Assembly (NCBI RefSeq): GCF_039534915.1
Contig: NZ_BAAAWE010000001.1
Span: 3,720,001 to 3,784,000 of the forward strand
DNA from: Streptomyces roseofulvus
GTDB taxonomy: Bacteria; Actinomycetota; Actinomycetes; Streptomycetales; Streptomycetaceae
Length of the DNA stretch: 64,000 nt
Direction of reading: 5' to 3'
Numbering within the stretch: the first letter of the stretch is position 1; the number at the start of each line of letters is the position of its first letter. The translations under genes were made by a program, and so were the position numbers. The notes beneath the pieces were generated by a model. It worked only from the letters and a program-made list of their open reading frames with translations, did no database searches and was not told the origin of the DNA. Of the stretch, positions 9,114 through 17,967 are shown one piece after another.

Positions 9114-10130
9114 TCAGCCTTGCCGGATGACCAGTCTGCCACCCTGGCGGCGGGCTTCGACGCGGCCGGGCAGGTTGATGGCGCCCTGACCGCGCCATCC
9201 GGTGATGAGCCGGTCGAGTTCCTCGATGTGGCGGGCGAAGAGGGAGCCGGCGGGGGCGCCCTCGGCGATCACGGCGCGGCGCAGGACGCGGCGGCGTACG
9301 GCGGGGGGCAGTCCGTGGAGCTTGGCGCATTCGAGGGCGCCGGCCTCGTCGCGTACGGCGGTCTCGGCGTCGGCGGCCCAGGTGTCGAGGGCGTCGGCGT
9401 CGTCGCGGGAGAGCTGGGCCGTTCGGGCGAGGGCTTCGACGACGCCCTTGCCGAGGGCCTTCTCCAGGGCCGGGAGGCCTTCGTGGCGGAGGCGGGACCG
9501 GGTGTACGCGGGGTCGCTGTTGTGCGGGTCGTCCCAGACGGCGAGTTCCTGGGCGATGCACGCCTTGCGGACGGTCTGGCGGTCGAGCTGGAGGAAGGGG
9601 CGGCGGTAGCGGCCCTGCGTTCCCGAGACGGCGGCCATGCCGGAGAGCGAGCGGATGCCGGAGCCGCGGGCGAGGCCGAGGAGGACGGTCTCGGCCTGGT
9701 CGTCCCGGGTGTGCCCGAGGAGGATCGCGGCGGCGCCGTGGCGTTCGGCGGCGGCGTCGAGGGCGGCGTAGCGGGCGTCGCGGGCGGCGGCCTCGGGGCC
9801 TCCCTCCCGGCCGACGGTGACGGAGACGGCTTCGACGGGGCCGAGGCCGAGGGCGGTCATGCGGCCCGCGACCTCGTCGGCGCGGACGGTGGAGCCGTCC
9901 TGGAGGCCGTGGTCGACGGTGATGCCGCCGGCGCGGACGGGGAGCTTGCGCGCCTCGAAGGCGAGGGCGGAGGCGAGCGCCATGGAGTCGGCTCCGCCGG
10001 AGCAGGCGACGAGCACGAGGGGGTGCGTGTCGCGGGGGGCGGCGGGGTCGGTGGGGTGCTCGGTGAGGACGTCGTGGAGTACGCGGCGGACCGCCAGGCG
10101 TATCGCCGCGACCGCAGGATGGGGACCCAT
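9114..10130 (-). CDS. tilS: tRNA(Ile)-lysidine synthetase
   Basis: Modifies C34 of tRNA-Ile(CAU) to lysidine so that it reads AUA and accepts isoleucine. In the 338-residue protein the N-type ATP pyrophosphatase loop SGGADS is at residues 44-49, with a [20 protein letters not shown] block near 160 that is typical of TilS. The ATG at 10130 ([12 protein letters not shown]) follows a GAAGGG ribosome site; the longer reading adds 25 non-conserved residues. The gene runs directly into hpt. Confidence 0.94.
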   Translation of the reverse strand: MGPHPAVAAIRLAVRRVLHDVLTEHPTDPAAPRDTHPLVLVACSGGADSMALASALAFEARKLPVRAGGITVDHGLQDGSTVRADEVAGRMTALGLGPVEAVSVTVGREGGPEAAARDARYAALDAAAERHGAAAILLGHTRDDQAETVLLGLARGSGIRSLSGMAAVSGTQGRYRRPFLQLDRQTVRKACIAQELAVWDDPHNSDPAYTRSRLRHEGLPALEKALGKGVVEALARTAQLSRDDADALDTWAADAETAVRDEAGALECAKLHGLPPAVRRRVLRRAVIAEGAPAGSLFARHIEELDRLITGWRGQGAINLPGRVEARRQGGRLVIRQG

Positions 10131-10370
10131 GGTTCGGTGCCCTTCGTGGATGGGGTGGGGTGCCTCGGTCGGAGTCTTAACGGTCGGAATGGGGTGTTCG
10201 GTCACTCAGAGTGCGTCGATGGTGACAGAAACGTGGCCCTTACCCGAGCATTGCACGCCTCACCCCGCCCCCAGGGTCCCTCGGATGGGTGATTGGTGAG
10301 GCGTTCCCCGGTGTCGTCGTGCCGTCCGGCGCTCCTGCCCCAGGAGTCTGCCCTACGGTTCGGCCTCGCC

Positions 10371-11510
10371 TCAGGAGTCGGCCCGGCGGTGGACCCGGGC
10401 GATCCAGTCGGCGGGGGCGGCGATCTCGCTCTTGGTGGGGAGCGTGTTGGGGGAGGTCCAGACGCGGTTGAAGCCGTCCATGCCGACCTGGTCGACGACG
10501 GCGCGGACGAAGCGTTCGCCGTCGCGGTACTGGCGGAGTTTGGCGTCGAGGCCGAGGAGCTTGCGGAGGGCGAGGTCGAGGCGGGAGGCGCCGCGGGCGC
10601 GGCGCTGCTGGAACTTCTCGCGGATCTCGGCGACGGAGGGGACGACCTGGGGGCCGACGCCGTCCATGACGTAGTCGGCGTGGCCTTCGAGGAGCGACAT
10701 GACGGCGGTGAGGCGGCCGAGGATCTCGCGCTGCTCGGGGGTCTGGACGAGTTCGACGAGGGAGGGGGCGGGGTCGCCCTCCTCGGCCTCGGGGCGGCCG
10801 CCGGCGAGGGTCTGGGCGGCGTCGCGGAGGCGTTCGACGAAGGTGCCGGGGTCGACCTCGGTGGCGGCGAGGAATGACTGGATCTCGCCCTGGAGGTGGT
10901 CGCGGAGCCAGGGGACGGCGGTGAACTGGGTGCGGTGGGTCTCCTCGTGGAGGCAGACCCAGAGGCGGAAGTCGTGCGGGGAGACGCTCAGTTCGCGTTC
11001 GACGTGGACGATGTTGGGGGCGACGAGGAGGAGCCGTCCGCCGCCTTCGGGGGCGCCGGGGAGGTCGCGGGTGACCGGGGCGAAGGTCTCGTACTGGCCG
11101 AGGATGCGGGAGGCCAGGAAGGAGAGCAGCATGCCGAGCTCGACGCCGGTGACCTTGCCGCCGACGGCGCCGAGGACGGCGCTGCCGGGAGCCGCGGCGC
11201 GGCGCTCCTGCATCTTGCCGAGGAGCGGGGTGAGGAGTTCGCGGAAGCCGGCGACGTTGGCCTTGATCCAGCCCGCCCGGTCGACGACGAGGACGGGCGT
11301 GTCGTGGTCCGTGCCGCCCTCGGGGAGCATCCGGGTGTAGGCCCGGACGTGTTCCTCGGCGGCCTTGGCGTGCCGGCGGAGCTCGGCGACGACGGCGCGG
11401 GCCTCGTCACGGCCGACGTCGGGGCCGGGGCGGACCAGCCTGGTCGCGGTCGCCACCGCGAGGTTCCAGTCGACCATTCCGGACGTGCCTGCACCACCGA
11501 TGCTCGTCAT
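10371..11510 (-). CDS. Zinc-dependent metalloprotease of the DUF2342 family
   Basis: A 379-residue protein matching the actinobacterial DUF2342 family, also annotated as a coenzyme F420 biosynthesis-associated protein. A HEETH motif at residues 188-192 is the HExxH-type zinc site, with a downstream EGHADYVMDGVG stretch that could give the third ligand. No signal peptide or membrane helix is evident, so it is probably cytoplasmic. Its substrate is unknown. It sits between tilS (240 bp away) and dacB (80 bp away), all on the same strand. The link to F420 is by naming history only and is not supported by neighbours here. Confidence 0.88.
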   Translation of the reverse strand: MTSIGGAGTSGMVDWNLAVATATRLVRPGPDVGRDEARAVVAELRRHAKAAEEHVRAYTRMLPEGGTDHDTPVLVVDRAGWIKANVAGFRELLTPLLGKMQERRAAAPGSAVLGAVGGKVTGVELGMLLSFLASRILGQYETFAPVTRDLPGAPEGGGRLLLVAPNIVHVERELSVSPHDFRLWVCLHEETHRTQFTAVPWLRDHLQGEIQSFLAATEVDPGTFVERLRDAAQTLAGGRPEAEEGDPAPSLVELVQTPEQREILGRLTAVMSLLEGHADYVMDGVGPQVVPSVAEIREKFQQRRARGASRLDLALRKLLGLDAKLRQYRDGERFVRAVVDQVGMDGFNRVWTSPNTLPTKSEIAAPADWIARVHRRADS

Positions 11511-11590
11511 GCGTCAACCGTACGGGTTCGGCGCCGGATCGGGCCCTGTCCGGCGGGTCGCGCGGGGGCGGTTCCGGCCGGGTGCGGGGC

Positions 11591-13018
11591 TCATTTCTGG
11601 CCGGTGAGGGCGGCGGAGAGGCGGTCGAGGGCGGGCTGGGCGAGGTCCGGGGAGGGGGTCCGGCCGGCGAGGAAGGCGAAGGCGAGGAGGCGTCCGTCGG
11701 CGGTGACGACGGTGCCGGCGAGGGTGTTGACGCCGGTGAGGGTGCCGGTCTTGGCGCGGACGAGTCCGGCGCCGGCGGGGGCCTGGCCGAAGCGGCCGGC
11801 GAGGGTGCCGGTGAAGCCGCCGACGGGGAGGCCCGTGAGGAGGGGGCGCAGTTCGGGCCGGCCGGGGTCGGCCGCGCGGGTGAGGAGGCCGGTGAGGAGG
11901 GCGGCGGAGACGCGGTCGCGGCGGTCGAGGCCGCTGCCGTCGGCGAAGCGGGCGCCGGCGAGCGGCAGGCCGAGGGTGCCGAGCTGGTCGCGGACGGCCT
12001 TCTCGGCGCCGCGGAAGGACGCGGGCTGCTCGCGGGCGAGCGCGGTCTGCCGGGCGAGGGCCTCGGCGAGGTCGTTGTCGCTGTGGGTGAGGGTGCGCTC
12101 GACGAGGTCGGCGAGGGGGGCGGAGTGGGTACGGGCGAGCGGGGCGCCCTTCGGGGTGCGGCCGGGCGCGGGGGCGCCGGTGACCTTCACGCCGGCGTCG
12201 GCGAGGTGGGCGGCGAAGGCGGTGGCGGTGTCCAGGGCGGGGTCGCCGGAGCGGGGGGCGGGTCCGCTGTCGCTGTCGTCGAGGCGCCCTTCGTCGGTCA
12301 TGAGGGCGGTGACGGGGGCGAGGTTCTCGTTGGGCCCGATGGGGTGGAGCACGGGCCCCTGGTAGAGGCTCGTGTCGTAGGCGAGGCGTACGGAGGTGTG
12401 GCCGCGCTTCTCGAGGGCGCGGGCGGTGTCGGCGGCGAGGGTCTTCAGCCGGGCCGCGTCGAGGGTGGGGTCGCCGCCGCCGGTGAGGGTGACCGCCGTG
12501 CCGTCGGGGGTCGCGGTGACCGTGGTGGCGATGCGGTGGTCGGTGCCGAGGGCGGAGAGGGCCGCGGCGGCGGTGGCGATCTTGACGGTGGAGGCCGGGG
12601 TCATCGGGGTGCCGGCGCCCTCCCCGTACAGCTGCTTCCCGGTGGCGGTGTCGACGACGGAGGCGGTGCGCACGGTTCCGAGGCCGGGATCGGCCAGCAG
12701 GGGGACGAGGGTGCGGGCGAGGTCGGCGGGGCGGGCGGCGGGGGCGGCCGGTCCCGACAGGGCGGCGAGGACGCCTGGGGCGCTGGGCGCGGGGGCGGGC
12801 TCGGCGGGCTTCGGGGCGGCGGGGGCGGCGGGGGCGGCGGCCGGGGCGGGGTGCCCGGGGTGACGCTCGCCACCCGCCGCGGGGGCGGCGGCGCGGGCCC
12901 GCTCGGCCGTACGCTGGCCTCCGTCCCAGGGGCCTGCCGCGGTCGCCGCCGCGGCGGCGAGAGCCAGACCGAGCACGGCGGAGCCCGCCGTGAGCTGCCA
13001 CACCCTCGGCTCCGGCAT
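11591..13018 (-). CDS. dacB: D-alanyl-D-alanine carboxypeptidase/endopeptidase, PBP4 type
   Basis: A secreted or membrane-tethered peptidoglycan hydrolase that trims or cleaves stem peptides. The 475-residue protein has an N-terminal hydrophobic segment (about 8-28), an Ala/Pro-rich spacer to residue 98, and then the penicillin-binding motifs STVK at 143-146 (catalytic Ser), SDN at 313-315 and KTG at 423-425. The insertion between the first two motifs is characteristic of PBP4/DacB. The ATG at 13018 follows AAAGGGG. It is transcribed divergently from ppa across a 103 bp gap that must hold both promoters. Confidence 0.94.
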   Translation of the reverse strand: MPEPRVWQLTAGSAVLGLALAAAAATAAGPWDGGQRTAERARAAAPAAGGERHPGHPAPAAAPAAPAAPKPAEPAPAPSAPGVLAALSGPAAPAARPADLARTLVPLLADPGLGTVRTASVVDTATGKQLYGEGAGTPMTPASTVKIATAAAALSALGTDHRIATTVTATPDGTAVTLTGGGDPTLDAARLKTLAADTARALEKRGHTSVRLAYDTSLYQGPVLHPIGPNENLAPVTALMTDEGRLDDSDSGPAPRSGDPALDTATAFAAHLADAGVKVTGAPAPGRTPKGAPLARTHSAPLADLVERTLTHSDNDLAEALARQTALAREQPASFRGAEKAVRDQLGTLGLPLAGARFADGSGLDRRDRVSAALLTGLLTRAADPGRPELRPLLTGLPVGGFTGTLAGRFGQAPAGAGLVRAKTGTLTGVNTLAGTVVTADGRLLAFAFLAGRTPSPDLAQPALDRLSAALTGQK

Positions 13019-13121
13019 TGCTGACCAGCCCCTTTCGCGATCACGTACGTACGTGAGAGACACTTAATCACCGCGCGTCGTCGCGAGCATTCACTTGTGT
13101 TGATTCAGGAGGAGCCCCACC

Positions 13122-13613
13122 GTGGAGTTCGACGTTCTCATCGAGATCCCCAAGGGATCGCGGAACAAGTACGAGGTCGACCACGAGACCGGTCGCATCC
13201 GTCTGGACCGTCGCCTCTTCACGTCGACGGCCTACCCCACCGACTACGGCTACGTGGAGAACACGCTCGGCGAGGACGGCGACCCGCTCGACGCGCTGGT
13301 CATCCTCGACGAGCCCACCTTCCCGGGCTGCCTCATCAAGTGCCGCGCCATCGGCATGTTCCGCATGACGGACGAGGCCGGCGGCGACGACAAGCTGCTG
13401 TGCGTGCCGGCGACGGACCCGCGCATGGAGCACCTGCGCGACATCCACCACGTGCCGGAGTTCGACCGCCTGGAGATCCAGCACTTCTTCGAGGTCTACA
13501 AGGACCTGGAGCCGGGCAAGTCGGTCGAGGGCGCCGACTGGGTCGGCCGCGCCGAGGCCGAGGCCGAGATCGAGAAGTCGATCGCGCGCGCGAAGGAGCA
13601 GGGCGCTCACTGA
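13122..13613 (+). CDS. ppa: Inorganic pyrophosphatase
   Basis: Hydrolyses pyrophosphate to phosphate and so drives biosynthetic reactions. The 163-residue length and motifs are those of family I soluble enzymes: [11 protein letters not shown] at residues 8-18 and the aspartate-rich signature DGDPLDALV at 52-60. It starts with GTG at 13122 after a GGAGG ribosome site. A strong hairpin follows 23 bp after the stop, so it is probably a single-gene transcript. Confidence 0.97.
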   Translation: MEFDVLIEIPKGSRNKYEVDHETGRIRLDRRLFTSTAYPTDYGYVENTLGEDGDPLDALVILDEPTFPGCLIKCRAIGMFRMTDEAGGDDKLLCVPATDPRMEHLRDIHHVPEFDRLEIQHFFEVYKDLEPGKSVEGADWVGRAEAEAEIEKSIARAKEQGAH

Positions 13614-13636
13614 CGCCCCTGGTCCTCGGGACTTCG

Positions 13637-13674
13637 CGGAAGGCGGTGCACCCTTCGGGGTGCACCGCCTTCCG
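13637..13674 (+). terminator. Hairpin terminator after ppa
   Basis: A 16-17 bp inverted repeat with a three- or four-base TTC loop (arms about 13637-13653 and 13657-13674) lies 23 bp past the ppa stop. There is no clear T-run, which is common in Streptomyces terminators. Confidence 0.8.
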
Positions 13675-13772
13675 TGCTTCCCCGGCGTACCGCCTTTCGC
13701 GCATCCGCCTTTCGCACGTCCGTCGGAGACTCATACTGGAATCCACGATTCCCTGGGTGTGAGGCGGAGAGA

Positions 13773-15428
13773 GTGGTGGCGGAGCCGGAGGGCCCCGAGG
13801 AGGCTCCGGAGGACCGGAAGCCCCTGTCGGACGAGGCGACCTCGGAGTTCGCGCTGCCGGAGGGGCTGGTGCCGGAGCCGCCTCCCGAGCCGGAGGGCTC
13901 GGCGTTCGTGGTGCCGGAGGGGCTGGCCCCCGAGCCGGCGCCGGAGCCCGAGGGTTCGGCGTTCGCCGCGCCGTCGACGTACTCCGTGAAGGACTCCCCG
14001 CCGGCCTTCACCCCGGCCTACGGGGTGCCGCTGTCGCGGCTGCCGCACAACGCGCCGTGGCAGGACCGGATGCGGACGATGCTGCGGCTGCCCGTGGGCG
14101 ACCGGCCGGTGGTGCCGGAGCCGGCCGACGCGAAGGGCGAGACGGGGCCGTCGGTGCCGCGCGTGCTCGACCTGAGCCTGCGCATCGGGGAGCTGCTGCT
14201 GGCGGGCGGGGAGGGCGCGGAGGACGTCGAGGCGGCGATGTTCGCGATCTGCCGCTCGTACGGTCTGGACCGCTGCGAGCCGACGGTGACGTTCACGCTG
14301 CTGTCGATCACCCACCAGCCGTCGCTGGTGGACGATCCGGTGACGGCGAACCGGACGGTGCGGCGCCGGGGCACCGACTACACCCGTCTGGCGGCGGTCT
14401 ACCAGCTGCTCGCGGACATCAACGCGCCGGCGCACGAGGTGTCGCCGGAGGAGGCGTACCGGCGGCTCGCGGAGATCCGGCGCAACCGGCACCCGTACCC
14501 CGGCTGGGTGCTGACGGCGGCGGCGGGCGTGCTCGCGGGCGCGGCCTCGACGCTGCTCGGCGGCGGGCCGTGGGTCTTCTTCGTGGCGGCGCTGGGCGCG
14601 GTGCTCGGCGACCGGCTGGCGTGGCTGTGCGCGGGGCGCGGGCTGCCGGAGTTCTACCAGTTCCTGGTGGCGGCGATGCCGCCGGCCGCGATGGGGGTGC
14701 TGCTCACGCTGCTCCACGCGGATCTGCGGCCCTCGGCGGTGATCACGGGTGGCCTGTTCGCGCTGATCCCGGGGCGGGCGCTGGTCGCGGCGGTGCAGGA
14801 CGGTCTGACCGGCTTCTACATCACGGCCTCGGCGCGGCTCCTGGAGGTCGCGTACTTCTTCGTGGCGATCGTGGTGGGCGTGCTGTCGGTGCTGTACGTC
14901 GCCGTGCAGTTCGACGCCCAGCTCAATCCGGAGGGGGCGCTGAGTCCGGTCGAGCGGCCGGTGACGCAGATCCTGTCGTCGATGGTGCTGTGCGCGACGT
15001 TCGCCATCCTGCTGCAGCAGTCGCGGGCGACGGTGCTGTTCGCGACGCTCAACGGCGGGGTGGCGTGGGTGGTGTACGCGTCGATCGCGATCACCGCGGA
15101 GGGTTCGGCGGTGATGGCGACGGCGGCGGCGTCGGGGCTCGTGGGTCTGTTCGGGCAGCTGATGGCCCGCTACCACCACACGTCGTCGCTGCCGTACGTG
15201 ACGGCGGCGATCGGGCCGCTGCTGCCCGGTTCCGCGACGTACTTCGGTGTGCTCGCGATCGCCCAGAACAACCTGGACCAGGGGTTCACCTCGCTGGCGA
15301 AGGCGGCCGCCCTGGCGCTGGCGATCGCGATCGGGGTGAACCTGGGAGGCGAGCTGGCCCGCCTCTTCATGCGGGCCCCGGGCGCCCGCTCGGCGCGCAG
15401 CGCGGCGAAGCGGACCCGCGGCTTCTGA
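13773..15428 (+). CDS. Threonine/serine exporter family protein (ThrE type)
   Basis: A 551-residue membrane protein with the two-part ThrE layout: a soluble N-terminal ThrE domain (about residues 130-250, starting VPRVLDLSLRIGELLLAGGEGAEDVE) followed by roughly ten hydrophobic helices. Family members export threonine and serine by proton antiport. The first 100 residues are an acidic, Pro-rich low-complexity region with two near-identical copies of PEGLxPEPxPEPEGSAF, predicted cytoplasmic. The GTG at 13773 (or the adjacent in-frame GTG at 13776) has GGAGAG just upstream. Substrate is inferred from the family. Confidence 0.88.
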   Translation: MVAEPEGPEEAPEDRKPLSDEATSEFALPEGLVPEPPPEPEGSAFVVPEGLAPEPAPEPEGSAFAAPSTYSVKDSPPAFTPAYGVPLSRLPHNAPWQDRMRTMLRLPVGDRPVVPEPADAKGETGPSVPRVLDLSLRIGELLLAGGEGAEDVEAAMFAICRSYGLDRCEPTVTFTLLSITHQPSLVDDPVTANRTVRRRGTDYTRLAAVYQLLADINAPAHEVSPEEAYRRLAEIRRNRHPYPGWVLTAAAGVLAGAASTLLGGGPWVFFVAALGAVLGDRLAWLCAGRGLPEFYQFLVAAMPPAAMGVLLTLLHADLRPSAVITGGLFALIPGRALVAAVQDGLTGFYITASARLLEVAYFFVAIVVGVLSVLYVAVQFDAQLNPEGALSPVERPVTQILSSMVLCATFAILLQQSRATVLFATLNGGVAWVVYASIAITAEGSAVMATAAASGLVGLFGQLMARYHHTSSLPYVTAAIGPLLPGSATYFGVLAIAQNNLDQGFTSLAKAAALALAIAIGVNLGGELARLFMRAPGARSARSAAKRTRGF

Positions 15429-15442
15429 GCCGTCTCCACGAC

Positions 15443-15482
15443 GAAGCCCCGCCCCCGGCCGGACGGCCTGGGGCGGGGCTTC
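15443..15482. terminator. Bidirectional hairpin between the ThrE-type and DedA genes
   Basis: Perfect 13-bp arms (15443-15455 and 15470-15482, GAAGCCCCGCCCC and its complement) flank a GC-rich loop. It lies 14 bp after the ThrE-type stop and 13 bp after the convergent DedA stop, so it can serve both. Confidence 0.85.
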
Positions 15483-15495
15483 TCGTGTCGGTGCC

Positions 15496-16728
15496 CTAGC
15501 GCCGACCGTGCGGCGGCGGGTTCTGGCCGTCGCCGTAGCCGGCCTGGTCGCCGTAGCCGGGCTGATCGCCGTAGCCGGGCTGATCGCCGTAGCCGGGCTG
15601 GTCGCTGTAGCCGGGCTGGTCGCCGTAGCCCGGCTGCCGGCCGTGGCCGGGCTGGGCGGGCTGCTGACCGTAGGCGGGCTGGGCGGGCTGCCGGCCGTAC
15701 GCGGGCTGCTGGCCCGGGTGACCGCCGTAGCCGCCCTGGTCGGCGTAGCCGCCCTGCTGGCCGTACCCGGCCTGGTTGTCGTAGCCGGACTGGTTGCCGC
15801 CGTAGCCGTAGCCGGCCTGGCCCGCGTACCCGCCCTGGTCGGCGTAGCCGCCCTGGTTGCCGTACCCGCCCTGCTCGCCGTACCCGCCCTGGTTGCCGTA
15901 GCCGGTCTGGCCCGCGTAGCCGCCGCCCTGAGCGGCGTAGCCGTCCTGGTGGCCGTAGCCGCCCTGGTTGTCGTACCCGCCCTGGTTGTCGTACCCGCCC
16001 TGCTCCCCGTACCCGCCCTGGCCGGGCTGGGTGCCGTAGCCGCCCTGGTCGGCGGGGGCGGCGGGGGCCGCCGGGTCGGCGGGGGGCGTGCCCTGGGCGG
16101 CGGCCCGCTTCGACTGGGCGCGGGCCCGCAGGTACTCGATCACGATCGGGACGACCGAGACGAGCACGATGCCGACGAGGATCATCTCGATGTGCTTGTG
16201 CACGAAGTCGATCTTGCCGAGGGAGGCGCCGAGCAGGGTCACGCCGGCGCCCCAGAGGACGCCGCCGACGATGTTGAAGGTGATGAACGAGCGGTAGTTC
16301 ATCCGGCTGACGCCGGCGATGATCGGCGTGAAGGTGCGGATGATCGGCACGAAGCGGGCCAGGATGAGGGACTTCGGGCCGTGCTTCTCGAAGAACTCGT
16401 GCGCCTTCTCGACGTTCTCCTGCTTGAACAGCTTGGAGTCGGGGCGCCGGAAGAGCGACGGGCCCACCTTCCGGCCGAAGAGGTAGCCCACCTGGTCGCC
16501 GAGGATCGCCGCGGCGACGACCAGCGTGCAGACCAGCCACAGCGGCGAGTCGAGCTTGCCGGTGGTGACGAGGAGGCCCGTCGTGAAGAGCAGCGAGTCG
16601 CCGGGCAGGAAGAACCCGATGAGCAGGCCGGACTCGGCGAAGACGATGGTGAGGACACCGATCAGACCGAAGGTCTGGATCAGGTAGTCCGGATCCAGCC
16701 AGCTCGGTCCGAGGGCAAGCGTGTTCAC
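15496..16728 (-). CDS. DedA family membrane protein with long Gly/Tyr/Gln repeat tail
   Basis: Residues 1-200 are a normal DedA (SNARE-associated/VTT) domain: FLPGDSLL at 40-47, the [13 protein letters not shown] region at 78-90, the conserved [15 protein letters not shown] at 125-139 and a C-terminal helix near 180-200. DedA proteins act in membrane lipid homeostasis, probably as flippases. After a short basic and Pro/Ala-rich stretch, about residues 227-405 consist almost only of short repeats of the type GGYGxQ or GYGDQP. This doubles the usual length of about 200-220. The GTG at 16728 has a GGAG site; a longer reading adds non-conserved residues. Confidence 0.92.
   Translation of the reverse strand: MNTLALGPSWLDPDYLIQTFGLIGVLTIVFAESGLLIGFFLPGDSLLFTTGLLVTTGKLDSPLWLVCTLVVAAAILGDQVGYLFGRKVGPSLFRRPDSKLFKQENVEKAHEFFEKHGPKSLILARFVPIIRTFTPIIAGVSRMNYRSFITFNIVGGVLWGAGVTLLGASLGKIDFVHKHIEMILVGIVLVSVVPIVIEYLRARAQSKRAAAQGTPPADPAAPAAPADQGGYGTQPGQGGYGEQGGYDNQGGYDNQGGYGHQDGYAAQGGGYAGQTGYGNQGGYGEQGGYGNQGGYADQGGYAGQAGYGYGGNQSGYDNQAGYGQQGGYADQGGYGGHPGQQPAYGRQPAQPAYGQQPAQPGHGRQPGYGDQPGYSDQPGYGDQPGYGDQPGYGDQAGYGDGQNPPPHGRR
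15530..16050. repeat. In-frame minisatellite coding for the G/Y/Q tail
   Basis: The DNA under the DedA tail is made of degenerate 12-24 bp units (GTAGCCGGGCTG-like near the 3' end, CCGCCCTGGTTGCCGTA-like further in). Units drift along the array but keep the reading frame. Such arrays are prone to length change between strains. Confidence 0.8.
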
Positions 16729-16901
16729 GGTTCCGGGCTCCTGCGGTTCGGGGTGGGGGCATGTCGAGGTGCGGGCGGGACATGCCTGCGGCGCGCCCCA
16801 AGCTATCAACGTGGAGCGGCGGCCCCCGGTTCCGCCCGGGTCGCACGGGATGCGCATCGGCCCCCTCGCGGCGACCCTGGGTGACCAGGAGGTGAGTGCC
16901 G

Positions 16902-17270
16902 ATGGGCATCGAGGAGTACGGCGGCGGTCAGGGGCCGCATCCCGACGTGCTGGTGGTGACGACGAACGACGTCCCCGGGTACGAGGTACGGCAGGTGATC
17001 GGCGAGGTCTTCGGGCTGACGGTCCGGTCGCGCCATCTGGGCAGCCAGATCGGCGCCGGTCTGAAGTCGATGATCGGCGGCGAGCTGAAGGGCCTGACGA
17101 AGACCCTGGTGGAGACCAGGAACCAGGCGATGGCGCGTCTGGTGGAGCAGGCCAGGGCGCGCGGCGCGAACGCGGTGCTGATGTTCCGCTTCGACGTGAC
17201 CGAGGCGGCCGATGTGGGGACCGAGGTCTGCGCGTACGGCACCGCGGTGATCATCGCGCCGCAGCCCTGA
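16902..17270 (+). CDS. YbjQ family protein (DUF74)
   Basis: A 122-residue protein matching the YbjQ/UPF0145 family of small putative heavy-metal-binding proteins: [22 protein letters not shown] near the N-terminus and the [14 protein letters not shown] and CAYGTAV blocks in the second half. No function is firmly known. A perfect AGGAGG ribosome site at 16887-16892 is 9 bp before the ATG at 16902; the GTG at 16896 is too close to it. It is transcribed divergently from the DedA gene. Confidence 0.88.
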   Translation: MGIEEYGGGQGPHPDVLVVTTNDVPGYEVRQVIGEVFGLTVRSRHLGSQIGAGLKSMIGGELKGLTKTLVETRNQAMARLVEQARARGANAVLMFRFDVTEAADVGTEVCAYGTAVIIAPQP

Positions 17271-17285
17271 CCGCTCCGCCGCGCG

Positions 17286-17875
17286 TCAGCCGGCCGGCGT
17301 CTCCGCACGGCGGGCGTTCGCCCGGACGGCCGCGACGAGGTGCTCGGGCAGGCCCTCGCGGATCGAGGCGTAGAAGGCGTGGAGGTTCTCGTCCGCCAGG
17401 TACGTCCCGGCGATCCTGACGTGGGTCGCCGAGCGGCAGTCGAAGAACCAGGCGGTGAGGTGGTGGCGGTGGGCCTCGGCGAGGTCCACCGCCTCCGCCG
17501 TCTCCGACCCGGGCCGCGGTCCGTCAGGGCCGTGTAGGCGGCGCCCCAGGCGTCCACCTCGTCCTTCATCCGCCGCCACTCCTCCTTGGTGGAGGCGCGG
17601 CCCTCGCCCGTGCCTCCGCGCGTGCGCCGCCGCGGGTGCTCGCGCGGGTCGGCGTGCGGGGCGTCGGGGAGGACGGCGGCCTCTTCGAGGGGGAAGCCGA
17701 GCTCCTGGTGGAACAGGACCTGCTGGAGCCGGTCGAGGTCCTCGTCGCCGTCACGGCGGTGGCGCCGCGCCGCGCCCGCCCGGGGAGAGCAGTCCGATCG
17801 CGTCGCAGTGGTGCGGGGTGCGCACCGTGACCCCGGCGATCCGGCGACCTGTCCCACGGAGTAGCCGCGTGTGGC
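17286..17875 (-). pseudogene. Decayed MerR-family regulator, TipA type
   Basis: Pieces of a MerR regulator with a TipAS ligand-binding domain are recognisable in order on the - strand but in different frames. GYSVGQVAG occurs near 17860; then IAGVTVRT...HHCDAIGLLSPGGR in another frame that ends at a stop; then DLDRLQQVLFHQELGFPLEE back in the first frame; then TKEEWRRMKDEVDAWGAAY; and finally AEAHRHHLTAWFFDC to the end (17286-17579 frame). At least two frameshifts are present, most of the coiled-coil and the first half of the TipAS domain is missing, and there is no start codon before GYSVGQ. It is not expected to make a working regulator. Confidence 0.8.
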
Positions 17876-17967
17876 CGAATCCGTCCTTATCTCTGTCGGT
17901 ACGCCGTCAGCCTCGGTCCTGACTTGACGTGAGGTGCACGCCCCAAGGCCCGGCCTTTCGAGGTGTT

